This document shows positions 39,706-48,959 of a DNA stretch of 64,000 bases, piece by piece. The notes under the pieces are model-generated. The model saw only the letters and a list, made by a program, of their open reading frames with translations. It searched no databases and was not told where the DNA came from. Position 1 is the first letter of the stretch. Each line of letters opens with the position of its first letter. The DNA comes from DATBHM01 sp963772375 (GTDB lineage Bacteria > Actinomycetota > UBA4738 > JACQTL01): NCBI GenBank assembly GCA_963772375.1, contig CAVYXG010000005.1, positions 1,178,001 through 1,242,000 on the forward strand, written 5' to 3'. Both the position numbers and the translations under genes were made by a program.

Positions 39706-40071
39706 TCACGGCGTTGGGGCCTGGAGTCCGTCCAGGCAGCCCTGGTACGCGGGCTGGATGTGATCGGGGCTCGCGAACCGGGCGTACGCGTTCGCGACCG
39801 TCGTCGGATCCGCGGCGTCGCCCCCGTAGTCCCTCGCTGCCCCGTCGACGCCCGAGATCGAACACTGGTCGAACGCGGTCCGGTAGATCAGGCGGTCGAT
39901 CGGCGAGACGAAGGGGGCGCTGGGTGGTACGGGCACGGACGTCGTCCGAGCAGCGGACGGCCCGGGGTCCGGAGCCGTGGACGCCCTCGGCGGAACGCTG
40001 GGCAGGCCGCAGGCGGTCGCCGCCGCGATGAGCACGGCGAACGTTGCGAACCGGCGGCGGAACGCCCGCAT
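39706..40071 (-). CDS. Small lipoprotein of unknown function
   Basis: 121-residue lipoprotein: MRAFRRRFATFAVLIAAATAC gives a positive start, hydrophobic core and lipid-acceptor Cys 21. A proline/serine-rich linker and a small C-terminal domain with two cysteines (DQCSISG, YQGCLDG) follow. The end YQGCLDGLQA suggests a disulfide-bonded helical pair. ATG 40071 is chosen for the signal; the start lies inside a perfect 20-bp palindrome. Function unknown. Confidence 0.7.
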   Translation of the reverse strand: MRAFRRRFATFAVLIAAATACGLPSVPPRASTAPDPGPSAARTTSVPVPPSAPFVSPIDRLIYRTAFDQCSISGVDGAARDYGGDAADPTTVANAYARFASPDHIQPAYQGCLDGLQAPTP

Positions 40072-40084
40072 GCGCGCATGCGGG
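40065..40084. repeat. Perfect 20-bp palindrome over the lipoprotein start codon
   Basis: CCCGCATGCGCGCATGCGGG. It contains the ATG of the minus-strand lipoprotein at 40071-40069. As RNA it would fold the start codon into a hairpin; as DNA it could be an operator. Confidence 0.6.
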
Positions 40085-40146
40085 AGGTGCTGGGTGCTCC
40101 CCACAGGTCATGGCTCCTCACCCGACGGCCGGTGGGCCGCCGTTGA

Positions 40147-40521
40147 CTACGGGCTCACGAAGGAGGCCGCGGCGGGCGGAGGCCCGCGGGGAGCGAAGGC
40201 GATCCTGGATTCGAACCGGGCGTCGGTCGCCGGGGCGAGCGACTCGAGGACCGTCCACAGGCGCGGCTGCTGCGGGAGCGACCACGAGTGGACGTCCCGG
40301 TCGCCGAGCCCCCGGCTGTCCCGCTGATCCTCTGGCCTGGCCACCGGAAGACCGTCGTCCGTGATCCCGAGCAGGAGGATGGCGGCCCTGCGACCGCGGT
40401 CGACCGGGACCGCATGCGGGCCGCCGCCGGTACCGGTCTGGCCGGCGAGCGCCAGGACGCCGACTGTGACGACCGTCAGCGCCAACGCCGTAACGAGGGA
40501 CCGAACCCTTTCGAACCGCAC
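40147..40521 (-). CDS. Small exported or membrane-anchored protein of unknown function
   Basis: 124-residue protein from GTG 40521: a basic start (VRFERVRS), one hydrophobic segment (LVTALALTVVTVGVLALAG) and a hydrophilic, alanine/proline-rich remainder. No family recognised and the ribosome site is weak, so a shorter or different frame is possible. It is co-directional with the small lipoprotein gene, 75 bp upstream of it. Confidence 0.45.
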   Translation of the reverse strand: MRFERVRSLVTALALTVVTVGVLALAGQTGTGGGPHAVPVDRGRRAAILLLGITDDGLPVARPEDQRDSRGLGDRDVHSWSLPQQPRLWTVLESLAPATDARFESRIAFAPRGPPPAAASFVSP

Positions 40522-40580
40522 CTGTCCCGAAGGATAGTCAGCCGGTCCGTCGCGGTCGATTCCGAACAGGATCCTTGCCG

Positions 40581-41468
40581 CTACTGGGACGCCGCCGACA
40601 GCCAGTCCTCGAAGGCCGGGTCGGCGGCGGTCGCGCGGAGGCGTTCGAAGTGCTGGTCCGCGTACGCCACGAAGTCGACCTCGAGCTCGCTGATGCTCTG
40701 CTGGACCACGCCCCACATCGCCTCGCGGAAGTCGGACATGAACCGCATCAGGCGGAGGTTCGCCAGGTCGCGGTCGGTGGCCTCGCCGCCCCGGTACGCG
40801 GTGAGGAGCACGCGATCCTGTCCGGCACCCAGCTCATGGTTCACGCTGAAGTTCGCCAGGTCGAAGAACCGGTCGCTCATCCCCGAGTACTCCCAGTCGA
40901 CGATGCGGAGGCGTTCGCCGTCGTCGATGAAGTTCGCGTTCAGCAGGTCGTTGTGGCCGGGGACGGTGGGCTGTGGGCCGCGCGCTGTCTCGATCTGGTC
41001 GGCGATTCCCCTGGCCCAGGCGTAGTCCGGCGGCGGCTCGACGCCGTGGTCGGACGCGGTGGCCGCGTAGGTCTCGACCACCCGGAACGGGTCGAACCGC
41101 CCAGGGATCAGCGGCGCGTCGTGGATCGTTCGCAAGGTCTCGGCCGTGCGGACGAGGTTCTTCGGGAGCCGCATGACCTCCGGCGGCACCGGAGAGCCCT
41201 CGATGAACCGCGTGATCAAGCAGCCGGCGACGAACGCGACCACCTCCGGTCCCACGCCGATCGACGCCGCCATCCGCGCGGCGGCCGACTCGACCTGCCG
41301 GTCGATGCCGAGCAGCTCCGTGTCCTTGCCCGGCGCCCGCACGACCACGGTCTCGCCATCGTCCCGGAACGTGACCTTGAAGTTGTGGTTGGTGATCCCG
41401 CCGCCAAGCGCCTCCATGTCGAACGAGCGTCCGGGCCACACGGTCGCGACGACATCCTCGGGGCGCAT
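40581..41468 (-). CDS. Choline/ethanolamine-kinase-type phosphotransferase (APH fold)
   Basis: 295-residue APH-fold kinase. Catalytic loop PGHNDLLNANFI (H-x-D-x4-N) and metal-binding VDWEYSGMSDRFFDLANF (DWE) match the choline/ethanolamine kinase-like branch more than antibiotic kinases. The N-terminus GGGITNHNFKV is the nucleotide loop. It phosphorylates a small alcohol or amino alcohol with ATP in the cytosol; the exact substrate is uncertain. ATG 41468 (MRPEDVVATVWPG) is preferred; an ATG three codons upstream is possible. It is divergent from the gamma-glutamyl hydrolase gene with a 58-bp gap, so the two promoters overlap. Confidence 0.87.
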   Translation of the reverse strand: MRPEDVVATVWPGRSFDMEALGGGITNHNFKVTFRDDGETVVVRAPGKDTELLGIDRQVESAAARMAASIGVGPEVVAFVAGCLITRFIEGSPVPPEVMRLPKNLVRTAETLRTIHDAPLIPGRFDPFRVVETYAATASDHGVEPPPDYAWARGIADQIETARGPQPTVPGHNDLLNANFIDDGERLRIVDWEYSGMSDRFFDLANFSVNHELGAGQDRVLLTAYRGGEATDRDLANLRLMRFMSDFREAMWGVVQQSISELEVDFVAYADQHFERLRATAADPAFEDWLSAASQ

Positions 41469-41526
41469 CCGGTGCATTGTGCGCGACCCGCCGAAGCGAC
41501 ACGACCTCGATACACTCGCTCTTCTC

Positions 41527-42270
41527 ATGTCCTCCCCGTTGGTCGCCGTCCCCGCGTACCGCCTCCCCGCCGGCCGCGTCGCGAAGTGGGACGCGGGCGG
41601 GTTCGCCGTCCCGGACACGTACGTGCTCGCCGCACACCGAGCGGGGATGCGCGCATTGGCGGTCATGGAGTCGGAACCCGAAGCCGGCCTCGAGGTGCTC
41701 GACCACGTCGGCGGGCTGCTGCTGCTCGGCGGCGGCGACCTCGACCCGGCGACGTACGGCGCGGAGGGCCACGCGAAGGTCTACGGCGTCGACCGGGACC
41801 GCGACACCCTGGAGCTCGCCCTCGTCCGTAGGGCGCTGGACCGCGGGATGCCCGTGCTCGCGATCTGCCGAGGACTGCAGGTGCTGAACGTCGCCCTCGG
41901 CGGGACCCTGATCCAGCACGTCCCCGACCTCGGCGGGACCACCGAGCACGGCGTCCCCGGTGGCGGCGGAACCGTCATGCACGACGTCAAGGCCGAACCC
42001 GGTTGCCTCCTGGCGGAGGTCACCGGTGCGGAGGTCCTGGCCACCTCGTCGCATCACCACCAGGCGATCGACACGCTCGGGAAGGGGCTCCACGTCACGG
42101 CGCGGGCCGACGACGGGATCGTCGAGGCGGTCGAACACGACGGCCCGGGCTGGACGCTCGCAGTCCAGTGGCATCCGGAGGACAGCGCCGGCGCCGATCC
42201 GGCCCAGCAGGCCCTGTTCGACGGGCTGGCCGGGGCCGCCGGCCGGTTCGCCTCGCCTCGGGGCGCCTGA
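41527..42270 (+). CDS. Gamma-glutamyl-gamma-aminobutyrate hydrolase family protein (PuuD-like, peptidase C26)
   Basis: 247-residue class I amidotransferase-fold hydrolase. Nucleophile Cys 114 in LAICRGLQVLNVALGG, and the His-Glu pair in VQWHPED near the C-terminus, give the C26 triad. LLLLGGGDLDPATYG and the catalytic elbow are typical of PuuD, which releases GABA (or a related acid) from its gamma-glutamyl conjugate in the putrescine pathway. GlnA-like ligases, aminotransferases and an aldehyde dehydrogenase follow within 20 kb, making such a role likely but not proven. The start ATG has only a poor ribosome site. Confidence 0.88.
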   Translation: MSSPLVAVPAYRLPAGRVAKWDAGGFAVPDTYVLAAHRAGMRALAVMESEPEAGLEVLDHVGGLLLLGGGDLDPATYGAEGHAKVYGVDRDRDTLELALVRRALDRGMPVLAICRGLQVLNVALGGTLIQHVPDLGGTTEHGVPGGGGTVMHDVKAEPGCLLAEVTGAEVLATSSHHHQAIDTLGKGLHVTARADDGIVEAVEHDGPGWTLAVQWHPEDSAGADPAQQALFDGLAGAAGRFASPRGA

Positions 42271-42302
42271 GCGTCGCGGCCGGGCGGCTGGCGCTGGTCG
42301 AC

Positions 42303-42905
42303 GTGGGTCGAACGCGAACCGGGCGCGTCCTGCTCCTCGCGACAGTCGCGCTGGTGACGGCCGCGGCCTGCACCGCGCGGGGCGCACCCGAGAACAGCCC
42401 CGGCGACTCCCCTCGGCAGACGACGGCGCCGTCGACGTCCGTGCCGGCCACCTCGCCCTCACCCCACCCGCCCTCCTCGCCCCCGCCTCCGCTGCGGAAG
42501 CCCACCGCGGCCGAGGCGGCCTGCCTGGGCACCGATCGCCCCGTCGGCCGCGGTGCACCGAGCGATCGCCAAGTTCATGGGCGCGCCGCACGGCGCGGTG
42601 CCGTTGTCGACGGTCCACGAGGCCGGCCGGGCGCTGGGCCGGCTCGTGCCCGTGTTCCGGGCCCACCTCCGGGCGCACGGTCCGTTCCGCGGCGGCGACG
42701 AGTGCCTCGAGCCGGGCCGCCTCGGCGCTGGCGGCCGTCGGGACCGCGCTCGGTCCCACCGCGGAGATCCGCCTCGCGGCGCTGTGGTACCAGCTGCTGG
42801 TCGAGTTCTATCCGGCCTCGCCGCTGCTCGGCACGGCCGAGGAGTACCTGTTCGTCCAGGGATACGTGGTCCCGAGCCCAGGCTCGGGACTCGACCGGAA
42901 CGTAG
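42303..42905 (+). pseudogene. Lipoprotein gene with two frameshifts
   Basis: Three frames carry consecutive parts of one protein. From GTG 42303 comes a lipoprotein signal (RVLLLATVALVTAAAC) and a Ser/Pro/Thr-rich linker up to EAACLGTDRP. From about 42540 the next frame gives HRAIAKFMGAPHGAVPL and VFRAHLRAHGPFRGGDECL. From about 42720 the third frame gives ALAAVGTALGPTAEIRLAAL and YQLLVEFYPASPLLGTAEEY. The parts look protein-like, so the gene is either recently broken or carries sequencing indels. No family recognised. The exact end is uncertain; a strong terminator follows at 42916. Confidence 0.55.
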
Positions 42906-42915
42906 TCACACGAAG

Positions 42916-42950
42916 CGGGCGCCGGGATCCCGCAGAGATCCCGGCGCCCG
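42916..42950. terminator. Strong bidirectional hairpin terminator
   Basis: A perfect 14-bp stem (CGGGCGCCGGGATC / GATCCCGGCGCCCG, 7-base loop) lies between two converging genes, the lipoprotein gene and the APC permease. CGAA / TTCG extend the stem past a bulged G, as in the sigma-factor terminator at 15312. Confidence 0.8.
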
Positions 42951-42982
42951 TTCGATCAGGCCGCGAGCGCGGCCGGCCCTGA

Positions 42983-44588
42983 TCAGGTCATCGGCTGCAT
43001 CCCCGACGGCAGGTCCTCACTGATCTCCTTCTGGGCAAGGCCCTCGGCGATGAGGTCCTCGTCGCTCTTGCCCCTCCGCGCGGACTGCGAGACCAGGTAG
43101 ATGAGGATCCCGGTGACGACTGAGACGAGCGTGATCCCGATCATCCAGGCGTTCCACGAGCTCAGCGTCCATCCCGTGGGGTTGTCCTTCGGACTTCGGA
43201 TACCACGACCCCACGAAGATGAAGAACACGGCCACGATGTTCGCGATGGTTCCCACGATGCCGCTCGGTGTACAGGACCCACATCGGCGCGCGGCGTTCC
43301 CGTTCGAACACCTCGGGATTCGCTCGTTTCGCGAAGAAGATGTCGAGGAACAGCAGCGCGGTCGAGATGCACCACACGATCGTGAGCCCGGCGTACAGCG
43401 CGTAGAAGTACCGGTACGGGTCACTCGGCCCGCCGCCGAAGACGAAGAACACCAGTGCCCCGATGATCGCGCCGATGATCGACTGCACGACCACGGCCAC
43501 CGCCGGGACCTTGTTCCGGTTGACCCGGCCCATCTGGTGCGGCAGCCGCTTCTCCAGTCCCGACACGAACAGCAGCCGGGCGAACGCGTAGTTGTAGACC
43601 ACGGTCGCGGTGAGGAACACCCACGCGAGAATGGCGGCGACGAGGAAGCCGGCCCATTTGCCGATCGCGATCCCGACCGCCTCGCGCGCCACCGGTCGTG
43701 CCGTTCGCGCCGCCGGCCTGGATGACGACCATGTTGCCCCACGTGGTCCACAGGTAGGCGGCGATCACGATGATGCAGCCCCAGAAGAGGTAGGTCTTGA
43801 TGGCCTTCTCGCCGCCCTTGACCTCGACGCCCATGTTCATCGGGCTCTCGATCCCGAGCATCGCGAGGATGGCGAACGAGAAGAACGTCAGGTTCGCCGG
43901 GAGGCCCAGGGCCGCGCTTGCCCGCGTTGTCGGTCCGGAACGGATTCCATCCGGTGCTGAAGTCCGTGGAGGACCCGTGGCCCTTGAGCAGCCAGACGAC
44001 ACCGGCGAAGCCGATCAGGAAGATGGCCGCGGCGTAGAAGAAGAACTGCACGTTCACGTAGTTCTGCGTCACCCGCATCCGCAGCAGCGACATCACCATG
44101 CTGAACGCGATCACCGCGAGGACGACGATGCCGATCTGCCAGTTCTCCGTGAGGATCGCGCACGGCTTGCCGTTGCAGGTGAAGAACGCCGCCGCCTGCT
44201 GGGCGAAGTTCGCCACCAGGATGCCGGCGGCCACGAGGACGATCGGCCCCGGCCACCACGCAACGAATCCGGCGAAGAACCCCCAGAACGAGCCGAGCAC
44301 CTTGTGGGTCCAGACGTACAGCGAGCCCTCCTCCGGGAACATCCGCCCCAACTGGGCCGTGACGAACGCGCCGGTGATGAGGAACGTCGCGAACGCGAGG
44401 ATCCAGAAGATGAACACCGACGGCCCGGCGAACTGGAGTCCCGCCGAGTTGTTGATGAACAGGACGATCGCGACGAATACGACCACGAGGTCGAACGGCC
44501 CGAGGGTCCTCGCGACCAGGGCAGGCGCGACCTTCTCCGAGACCATGGCCCGTTCGTGGTACATGGCCTGCAAGTCGCCGTCCGCCAT
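42983..44588 (-). pseudogene. APC-superfamily amino-acid/polyamine permease with four frameshifts
   Basis: A complete permease of about 535 codons can be pieced together from four frame changes. N-terminus MADGDLQAMYHERAMVSEKV with helices such as LGPFDLVVVFVAIVLFINNS and the Na+/substrate-site loop MFPEEGSLYVWTHKVLGSFW; shift near 43915 into ALGLPANLTFFSFAILAMLG and NMGVEVKGGEKAIKTYLFWG; shift near 43690 into VGIAIGKWAGFLVAAILAWV; shift near 43265 into GTIANIVAVFFIFVGSWYPK; shift near 43190 into NAWMIGITLVSVVTGILIYL and the C-terminus at 42983. All segments are well conserved, so clustered indels in the assembly are likely; otherwise it is a fresh pseudogene. It is a plausible importer of the amine catabolised by neighbouring genes. 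Confidence 0.8.
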
Positions 44589-44677
44589 GCCTCACCCCCT
44601 TCTGCCAGGAGGCGAAGTCCCCTTCGGTGCGGACCAGGAAGGGAGCGTCACCCCACTGCCCGATCGGAATCAGGAGG

Positions 44678-44706
44678 AATCTAGGGCGTGTGTGCCCGTG
44701 TGTAAA
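44678..44706 (-). promoter_or_regulatory. Candidate promoter of the APC permease gene
   Basis: Minus strand: TTTACA (44706-44701), 17-bp spacer, TAGATT (44683-44678). This is the closest sigma-70 consensus match I saw in the window. It gives a leader of about 80 nt to ATG 44588, which has a GAAGGGGGTGAGGC ribosome site. Confidence 0.6.
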
Positions 44707-44773
44707 GCCGACGCTCCGACCTGCGGCGATGGGCTGTCGTGGGACGCTCCTGGGGGCACACAAGCGTCCGTCG

Positions 44774-45793
44774 TTAGGATCCGCCGATCTCCGACCGCAC
44801 GGCCGGCGCGACGCGCTCCGCGAACAGCCGGGCCGCCCGGCGCATCGTCTCAACGTCCATCCCCGGGTAGTACAGCCGGGCGACGAAGTGCAGCCCGGGC
44901 CCGGCGGCGCCGGCCAGCTCGACGATCCGGGCGGCCACGTCGTCCGGGGTCCCGCACAGCACGATCGATCGAAGGGCCTTCTCCACCGCGTCGTCGAGGG
45001 GAGGCGGCATGGCCGGCGGCCCCGTCGGAGGACGCCGCTCGTCGATCGCGTCGTACTTCCACTCGACGTAGCGCGCGTGATCCCGGACCGCCGCCCATGC
45101 CCGGTCCGGGTCGTCGTCGACGAACACCGGCCAGTGGCCGGCGATCTCGACCTCGGTGTCGGAGCGGCCCGTGCGCCGGAGCTCGTCGGTGAGCCAGCCG
45201 ACGGCGGTGCGCAGCGTGCCGGGGTCGGGACGGTTCGCCATCCAACCGTCGGCCAGGCGGGCCGCCCTGCGAACGGCGGGTTCGCGAATGGCGCCGAGCC
45301 AGATGGGCGGGCCGCCGGGTCGCGCCGGCTTCGGCGTCACGGACCGCCCGTCGACGAGGCCGGCTCCCCATGCCCGGCGGCAGGTCTCGATCGCCGCCTC
45401 GGTTCGGCCGGCCCGGTCCCGCATCGACGCGCCGAACGCCTCGAGCTCCCACGGCAGCCATCCGTGGCCGAGGCCCAGCACGAAGCGTCCGCCGGAGATC
45501 AGGTCGACCACCGCGGCGTCCTCCGCGAGGCGGATCGGGTGGTGCATCGGCGCCAGGACCAGCCCGGTCCCGATGTCGACGGTCGAGGTCCGTGCCGCGA
45601 TCGCCGCCGACAGCGGGAGCAGCGACGGGACGTAGCCGTCGTCCCAGAAGTGGTGCTCGCTGGTCCAGACCGAGTCGAAGCCGACGTCCTCGGCGTGCGC
45701 GGCCAGCTCGAGCGCCTCGCGGTACAGGTCGGCGTCCGACCGGGCGTCGCCGGGGTACCGCTGGCAGGTGATCAATCCATAGCCGAACCGCAC
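44774..45793 (-). CDS. LLM-class (luciferase-like) flavin-dependent oxidoreductase
   Basis: 339-residue TIM-barrel protein of the bacterial luciferase-like monooxygenase/F420 dehydrogenase superfamily. It shows the family blocks AAHAEDVGFDSVWTSEHHFW, IDIGTGLVL-type strand (TSTVDIGTGLVLAPMHHPI), GGRFVLGLGHGW and the C-terminal GTPDDVAARIVELAGAAGPG. Either FMN or coenzyme F420 could be the cofactor; actinobacterial members often use F420. GTG 45793 (VRFGYGLITCQRYPG) is preferred; the frame extends upstream to 45829 without similarity. It is divergent from the aldehyde dehydrogenase, with only 60 bp between starts. Confidence 0.88.
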   Translation of the reverse strand: MRFGYGLITCQRYPGDARSDADLYREALELAAHAEDVGFDSVWTSEHHFWDDGYVPSLLPLSAAIAARTSTVDIGTGLVLAPMHHPIRLAEDAAVVDLISGGRFVLGLGHGWLPWELEAFGASMRDRAGRTEAAIETCRRAWGAGLVDGRSVTPKPARPGGPPIWLGAIREPAVRRAARLADGWMANRPDPGTLRTAVGWLTDELRRTGRSDTEVEIAGHWPVFVDDDPDRAWAAVRDHARYVEWKYDAIDERRPPTGPPAMPPPLDDAVEKALRSIVLCGTPDDVAARIVELAGAAGPGLHFVARLYYPGMDVETMRRAARLFAERVAPAVRSEIGGS

Positions 45794-45830
45794 GGGGCTA
45801 TCATCGCCCCGGGCCCGCGCCGGCCGCATC

Positions 45831-47297
45831 GTGCGTTGGGAGGGAGCTGACGATGTCCACCGAACTGCTGGTCATGGGGGGGACCGCCGGGAGGCGACCG
45901 AGGGCGGAACGTTCAGCGTCACGGAGCCGGGCACCGGCGAGCCGATGGCGGAGGTCGCCGAGGCGGGCCCCGAGGACGCGCGCCGCGCGGTCGACGTGGC
46001 CGTCCGGGCGTTCGAGGAGGGGTCGTGGCCGCGGACGTCGGCCACCGAGCGTGGGCGCGTGCTCCTCCGGGCGTCCACGCTGGTACGGGAGCGGCTCGAG
46101 GACATCGCCCGTGTCGAGGCCCGCAACGCCGGCAAGCCCATCGGCGACGCCCGCGACGAGCTGGGGTTGGTCGCGGGGACGCTCGAGTACTGGGCCGGCG
46201 CCGCGAACAAAGTCTTCGGCGAGACCGTTCCCATCCAGGACTCGGGGCTCGACATCACGCTCCGTGAGCCGGTCGGTGTCTGTGCGCTCATCACGCCGTG
46301 GAACTTCCCGCTGGTGATCGCCACCTGGAAGATCGCGCCGGCCCTCGCCTGCGGCAACGCGATCATCGTGAAGCCCGCCTCGTACACGCCGCTCTCGGTG
46401 CTGATGCTGGCCGACATCCTGCTCGAGGCCGGCCTGCCCCCCGAGACGATGTCGGTCCTCCCCGGGCCGGGTTCGGCCGTGGGGAACGCGTTGGTGTCGG
46501 ATCCGAGGGTGAACAAGATCGGGTTCACCGGCTCGACCGAGGTCGGTTCGAAGATCATGGCCATGGCCGCCCAGAACATCACCCGGGTGTCGCTCGAGCT
46601 CGGCGGGAAGTCCGCCAACGTCGTGTTCGCCGACGCGGACATGGAGCAGGCCGTCGAACGCGGGGTGTGGGGGGTGTTCGGGAACACCGGGCAGGACTGC
46701 TGCGCGCGGAGCCGGGTGTTCGTCGAACGGCCCGCCTACGACGACTTCGTTGCCGCGATGGCGAAGCGAACCGACGAGCTGGTGGTCGGGCCGCCGCTCT
46801 CCGAGGACACGCAGCTGGGCCCGATGATCTCGGCCGGGCAGCGCCAGACGTCGCTCGACTACCTGGAGATCGGCCAGAAGGAGGGCGCCCGGCTGGTCAC
46901 CGGCGGCGAGGTGCCGGCGGTCGAGGGCGGCGAGGGCGGGTACTACCTCCGGCCGGCCGTGCTCGCCGACGTCGACAACTCCTGGCGCGTGGCGCGGGAG
47001 GAGATCTTCGGGCCGGTGGTGTGCGTGATCCCGTTCGACACGGAGGAGGAGGCCGTCCGGCTGGCGAACGACACCGAGTACGGGCTGTCCGGTTCGGTGT
47101 GGACCCGCGATCTCGGACGGGCCATCCGGGTGTCGAAGGGCATCCGCACGGGCGTGATCAGCGTGAACTCGTCGCACAGCGTGCACACCGAGGCGCCGTT
47201 CGGCGGCTACAAGCACAGCGGCATCGGCCGCGAGATGGGCATGCACGCCGTGAACCTCTACACCGAGGTCAAGAACGTGTTCTTCTCGGAGTCGTAG
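45831..47297 (+). CDS. NAD(P)-dependent aldehyde dehydrogenase
   Basis: About 480-residue ALDH that oxidises an aldehyde to the acid. Visible: PWNFPLVIATWKIAPALACGN, KPASYTPLSVL, the cofactor loop GFTGSTEVGSKIM, the general-base Glu in LELGGKSANVVFADAD, and the catalytic Cys in GNTGQDCCARSRVFVE. The open frame begins at GTG 45831, but the natural N-terminus is probably MSTELLVMGG from ATG 45853 (GGGAGGGAG upstream) with a one-base loss at 45886-45887 switching frames into REATEGGTFSVTEPGTGEP. The lesion lies next to a run of seven G, so a sequencing indel is likely. It may act like PuuC on gamma-glutamyl-aminobutyraldehyde or a similar amino-aldehyde. Confidence 0.88.
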   Translation: MRWEGADDVHRTAGHGGDRREATEGGTFSVTEPGTGEPMAEVAEAGPEDARRAVDVAVRAFEEGSWPRTSATERGRVLLRASTLVRERLEDIARVEARNAGKPIGDARDELGLVAGTLEYWAGAANKVFGETVPIQDSGLDITLREPVGVCALITPWNFPLVIATWKIAPALACGNAIIVKPASYTPLSVLMLADILLEAGLPPETMSVLPGPGSAVGNALVSDPRVNKIGFTGSTEVGSKIMAMAAQNITRVSLELGGKSANVVFADADMEQAVERGVWGVFGNTGQDCCARSRVFVERPAYDDFVAAMAKRTDELVVGPPLSEDTQLGPMISAGQRQTSLDYLEIGQKEGARLVTGGEVPAVEGGEGGYYLRPAVLADVDNSWRVAREEIFGPVVCVIPFDTEEEAVRLANDTEYGLSGSVWTRDLGRAIRVSKGIRTGVISVNSSHSVHTEAPFGGYKHSGIGREMGMHAVNLYTEVKNVFFSES

Positions 47298-47397
47298 CCT
47301 CGGTCCTGCAGATCTCGACGAGATTTCTTGCGGCCGGGTGTCGATTTCGGCGGCCTCGTTCGTCTTCATCGCGACCCCGTCCCCGAAGGAGGGAACG

Positions 47398-47757
47398 ATG
47401 AAGTACATGCTGTTGATCCACCAGGGCACCACGCCGACGCCGGCGGACCCCGAGGCCTGGGCCACGCTGTCGGAGGCCGAGCAGCGGCAGGTATACGCCG
47501 ACTACCAGGCGATCAACCAGACGCCGGGCGTCACGCCGGGCCAGGGGCTCGACGGGCCGGAGACCGCGACGACCGTTCGCGTGGAGAACGGCGCGACGCT
47601 CACCACGGACGGCCCGTTCGTCGAGCTGAAGGAGGCCGTGAACGGCTACCTGACGTTCGAGGGCGACGACCTCGACGCGGCGATCGCGCTGGCCGCCCGG
47701 ATCCCGGCCGCCCGGATGGGCGGTGCGGTCGAGATCCGTCCCGTCAAGGAGTGGTAG
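47398..47757 (+). CDS. YCII-related DGPF-domain protein
   Basis: 119-residue small protein of the YciI/DGPF family, with KYMLLIHQG at the start and the name-giving [19 protein letters not shown] block. Such proteins are almost always encoded with ECF42 sigma factors, as here: the sigma gene starts at 47751, overlapping this stop. ATG 47398 follows AAGGAGGG. Biochemical role unknown; members have been proposed as small-molecule-binding or oxidation-related proteins controlled by the partner sigma factor. Confidence 0.9.
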   Translation: MKYMLLIHQGTTPTPADPEAWATLSEAEQRQVYADYQAINQTPGVTPGQGLDGPETATTVRVENGATLTTDGPFVELKEAVNGYLTFEGDDLDAAIALAARIPAARMGGAVEIRPVKEW

Positions 47758-48938
47758 CTCCCGACCTCGAGCAGGTCTTCCGCGACCGGTGGGGATACGT
47801 CCTCGCCGCCCTGATCGGCTTCCTCGGCGACTTCGACCTCGCCGAGGAAGCCGCACAGGAGGCCTTCGCGATCGCGGCGGAACGGTGGCCCAGGGACGGG
47901 ATGCCCGACAGCCCGGCGGCGTGGCTGGTGACGACGGCGCGCAACCGCGCGATCGACCGCATCCGCCGCGACCGGTCCCTGCGGGCCAAGAGCCGCCAGC
48001 TCGCGGACGACGCGCTGCTGGCCGAACACGCGGAGCACCCCGTGGACCCTTCGACCATCCCCGATGAACGGCTCGAGCTCATCTTCACGTGCTGCCACCC
48101 GGCGCTCTCGCTGGAGGCGCAGGTGGCGCTGACCCTCCGGACGCTCGGCGGGCTCTCGACCGAGGACATCGCGCGGGCGTTCCTCGTTCCCGAGGCGACC
48201 ATGGCGCAGCGCCTGGTGCGGGCCAAGCGCAAGATCGGAGCCGCGGGGATCCCGTTCCGGGTGCCGCCGGACTACCTCCTGCCCGACCGGCTGTCCGCGG
48301 TGCTCGCCGTGGTGTATCTGATCTTCAACCAGGGGTACGGCGGCCGGGTGGACCTCGCGGCGGAGGCCATCCGGCTCGGCCGGGCGCTCGCCGGGCTCAT
48401 GCCGGACGAGCCCGAGGTCCACGGCCTGCTGGCGATGATGCTGCTGCTCGACGCCCGCCGCGCGGCGCGGTTCGACGGCGACGAGCTGGTGCTGCTGGCC
48501 GACCAGGACCCCTCGAGGTGGAACACCGATCAGATCGCAGAGGGGCGGGTGGAGCTGGACCGGGGCCTGGCCCTGCTCGGGCGCGGTTCGTACGTCGTGC
48601 AGGCGGCCATCGCGTCGCTCCACGCCGAGGACCCGCGCGACTGGGGGCAGATCGCCGCACTGTACGGGGAGCTGTCGCGCCTCACCGGCTCGCCGGTGAC
48701 CGAGCTGAGCCGGGCGGTGGCCGTCGCCGAGGCCGAGGGCCCGGAGGCGGGGCTCGCCATCGTGGACGGGCTCGACCTCGAGCGCTACCGGTACTTCCAC
48801 GCGACCCGCGCAGAGCTTCTTCGGCGCCTCGGCCGCATGGCGAATCCCGCGCCGCCTACGAGCGGGCCCTCGAGCTCGCTGGACGACGACGCCGAACGGC
48901 GCCTGCTGGAGCGCCGCCTGGCGGAGCTCGGCCGTTGA
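47751..48938 (+). CDS. ECF42-group RNA polymerase sigma factor with C-terminal TPR-like domain
   Basis: 395-residue ECF sigma factor. Region 2 ([40 protein letters not shown]) and region 4 ([36 protein letters not shown]) are followed by a long helical extension with the family block [20 protein letters not shown] and TPR-like repeats, the hallmark of ECF42, which has no anti-sigma and uses the extension for control. GTG 47751 overlaps the DGPF gene by 7 bp. Between about 48838 and 48890 the expected [14 protein letters not shown] lies in another frame, so two compensating indels seem present; the end [14 protein letters not shown] is back in frame. Confidence 0.9.
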   Translation: MVAPDLEQVFRDRWGYVLAALIGFLGDFDLAEEAAQEAFAIAAERWPRDGMPDSPAAWLVTTARNRAIDRIRRDRSLRAKSRQLADDALLAEHAEHPVDPSTIPDERLELIFTCCHPALSLEAQVALTLRTLGGLSTEDIARAFLVPEATMAQRLVRAKRKIGAAGIPFRVPPDYLLPDRLSAVLAVVYLIFNQGYGGRVDLAAEAIRLGRALAGLMPDEPEVHGLLAMMLLLDARRAARFDGDELVLLADQDPSRWNTDQIAEGRVELDRGLALLGRGSYVVQAAIASLHAEDPRDWGQIAALYGELSRLTGSPVTELSRAVAVAEAEGPEAGLAIVDGLDLERYRYFHATRAELLRRLGRMANPAPPTSGPSSSLDDDAERRLLERRLAELGR

Positions 48939-48959
48939 CCAGTAGCATCCGCCGCGATC

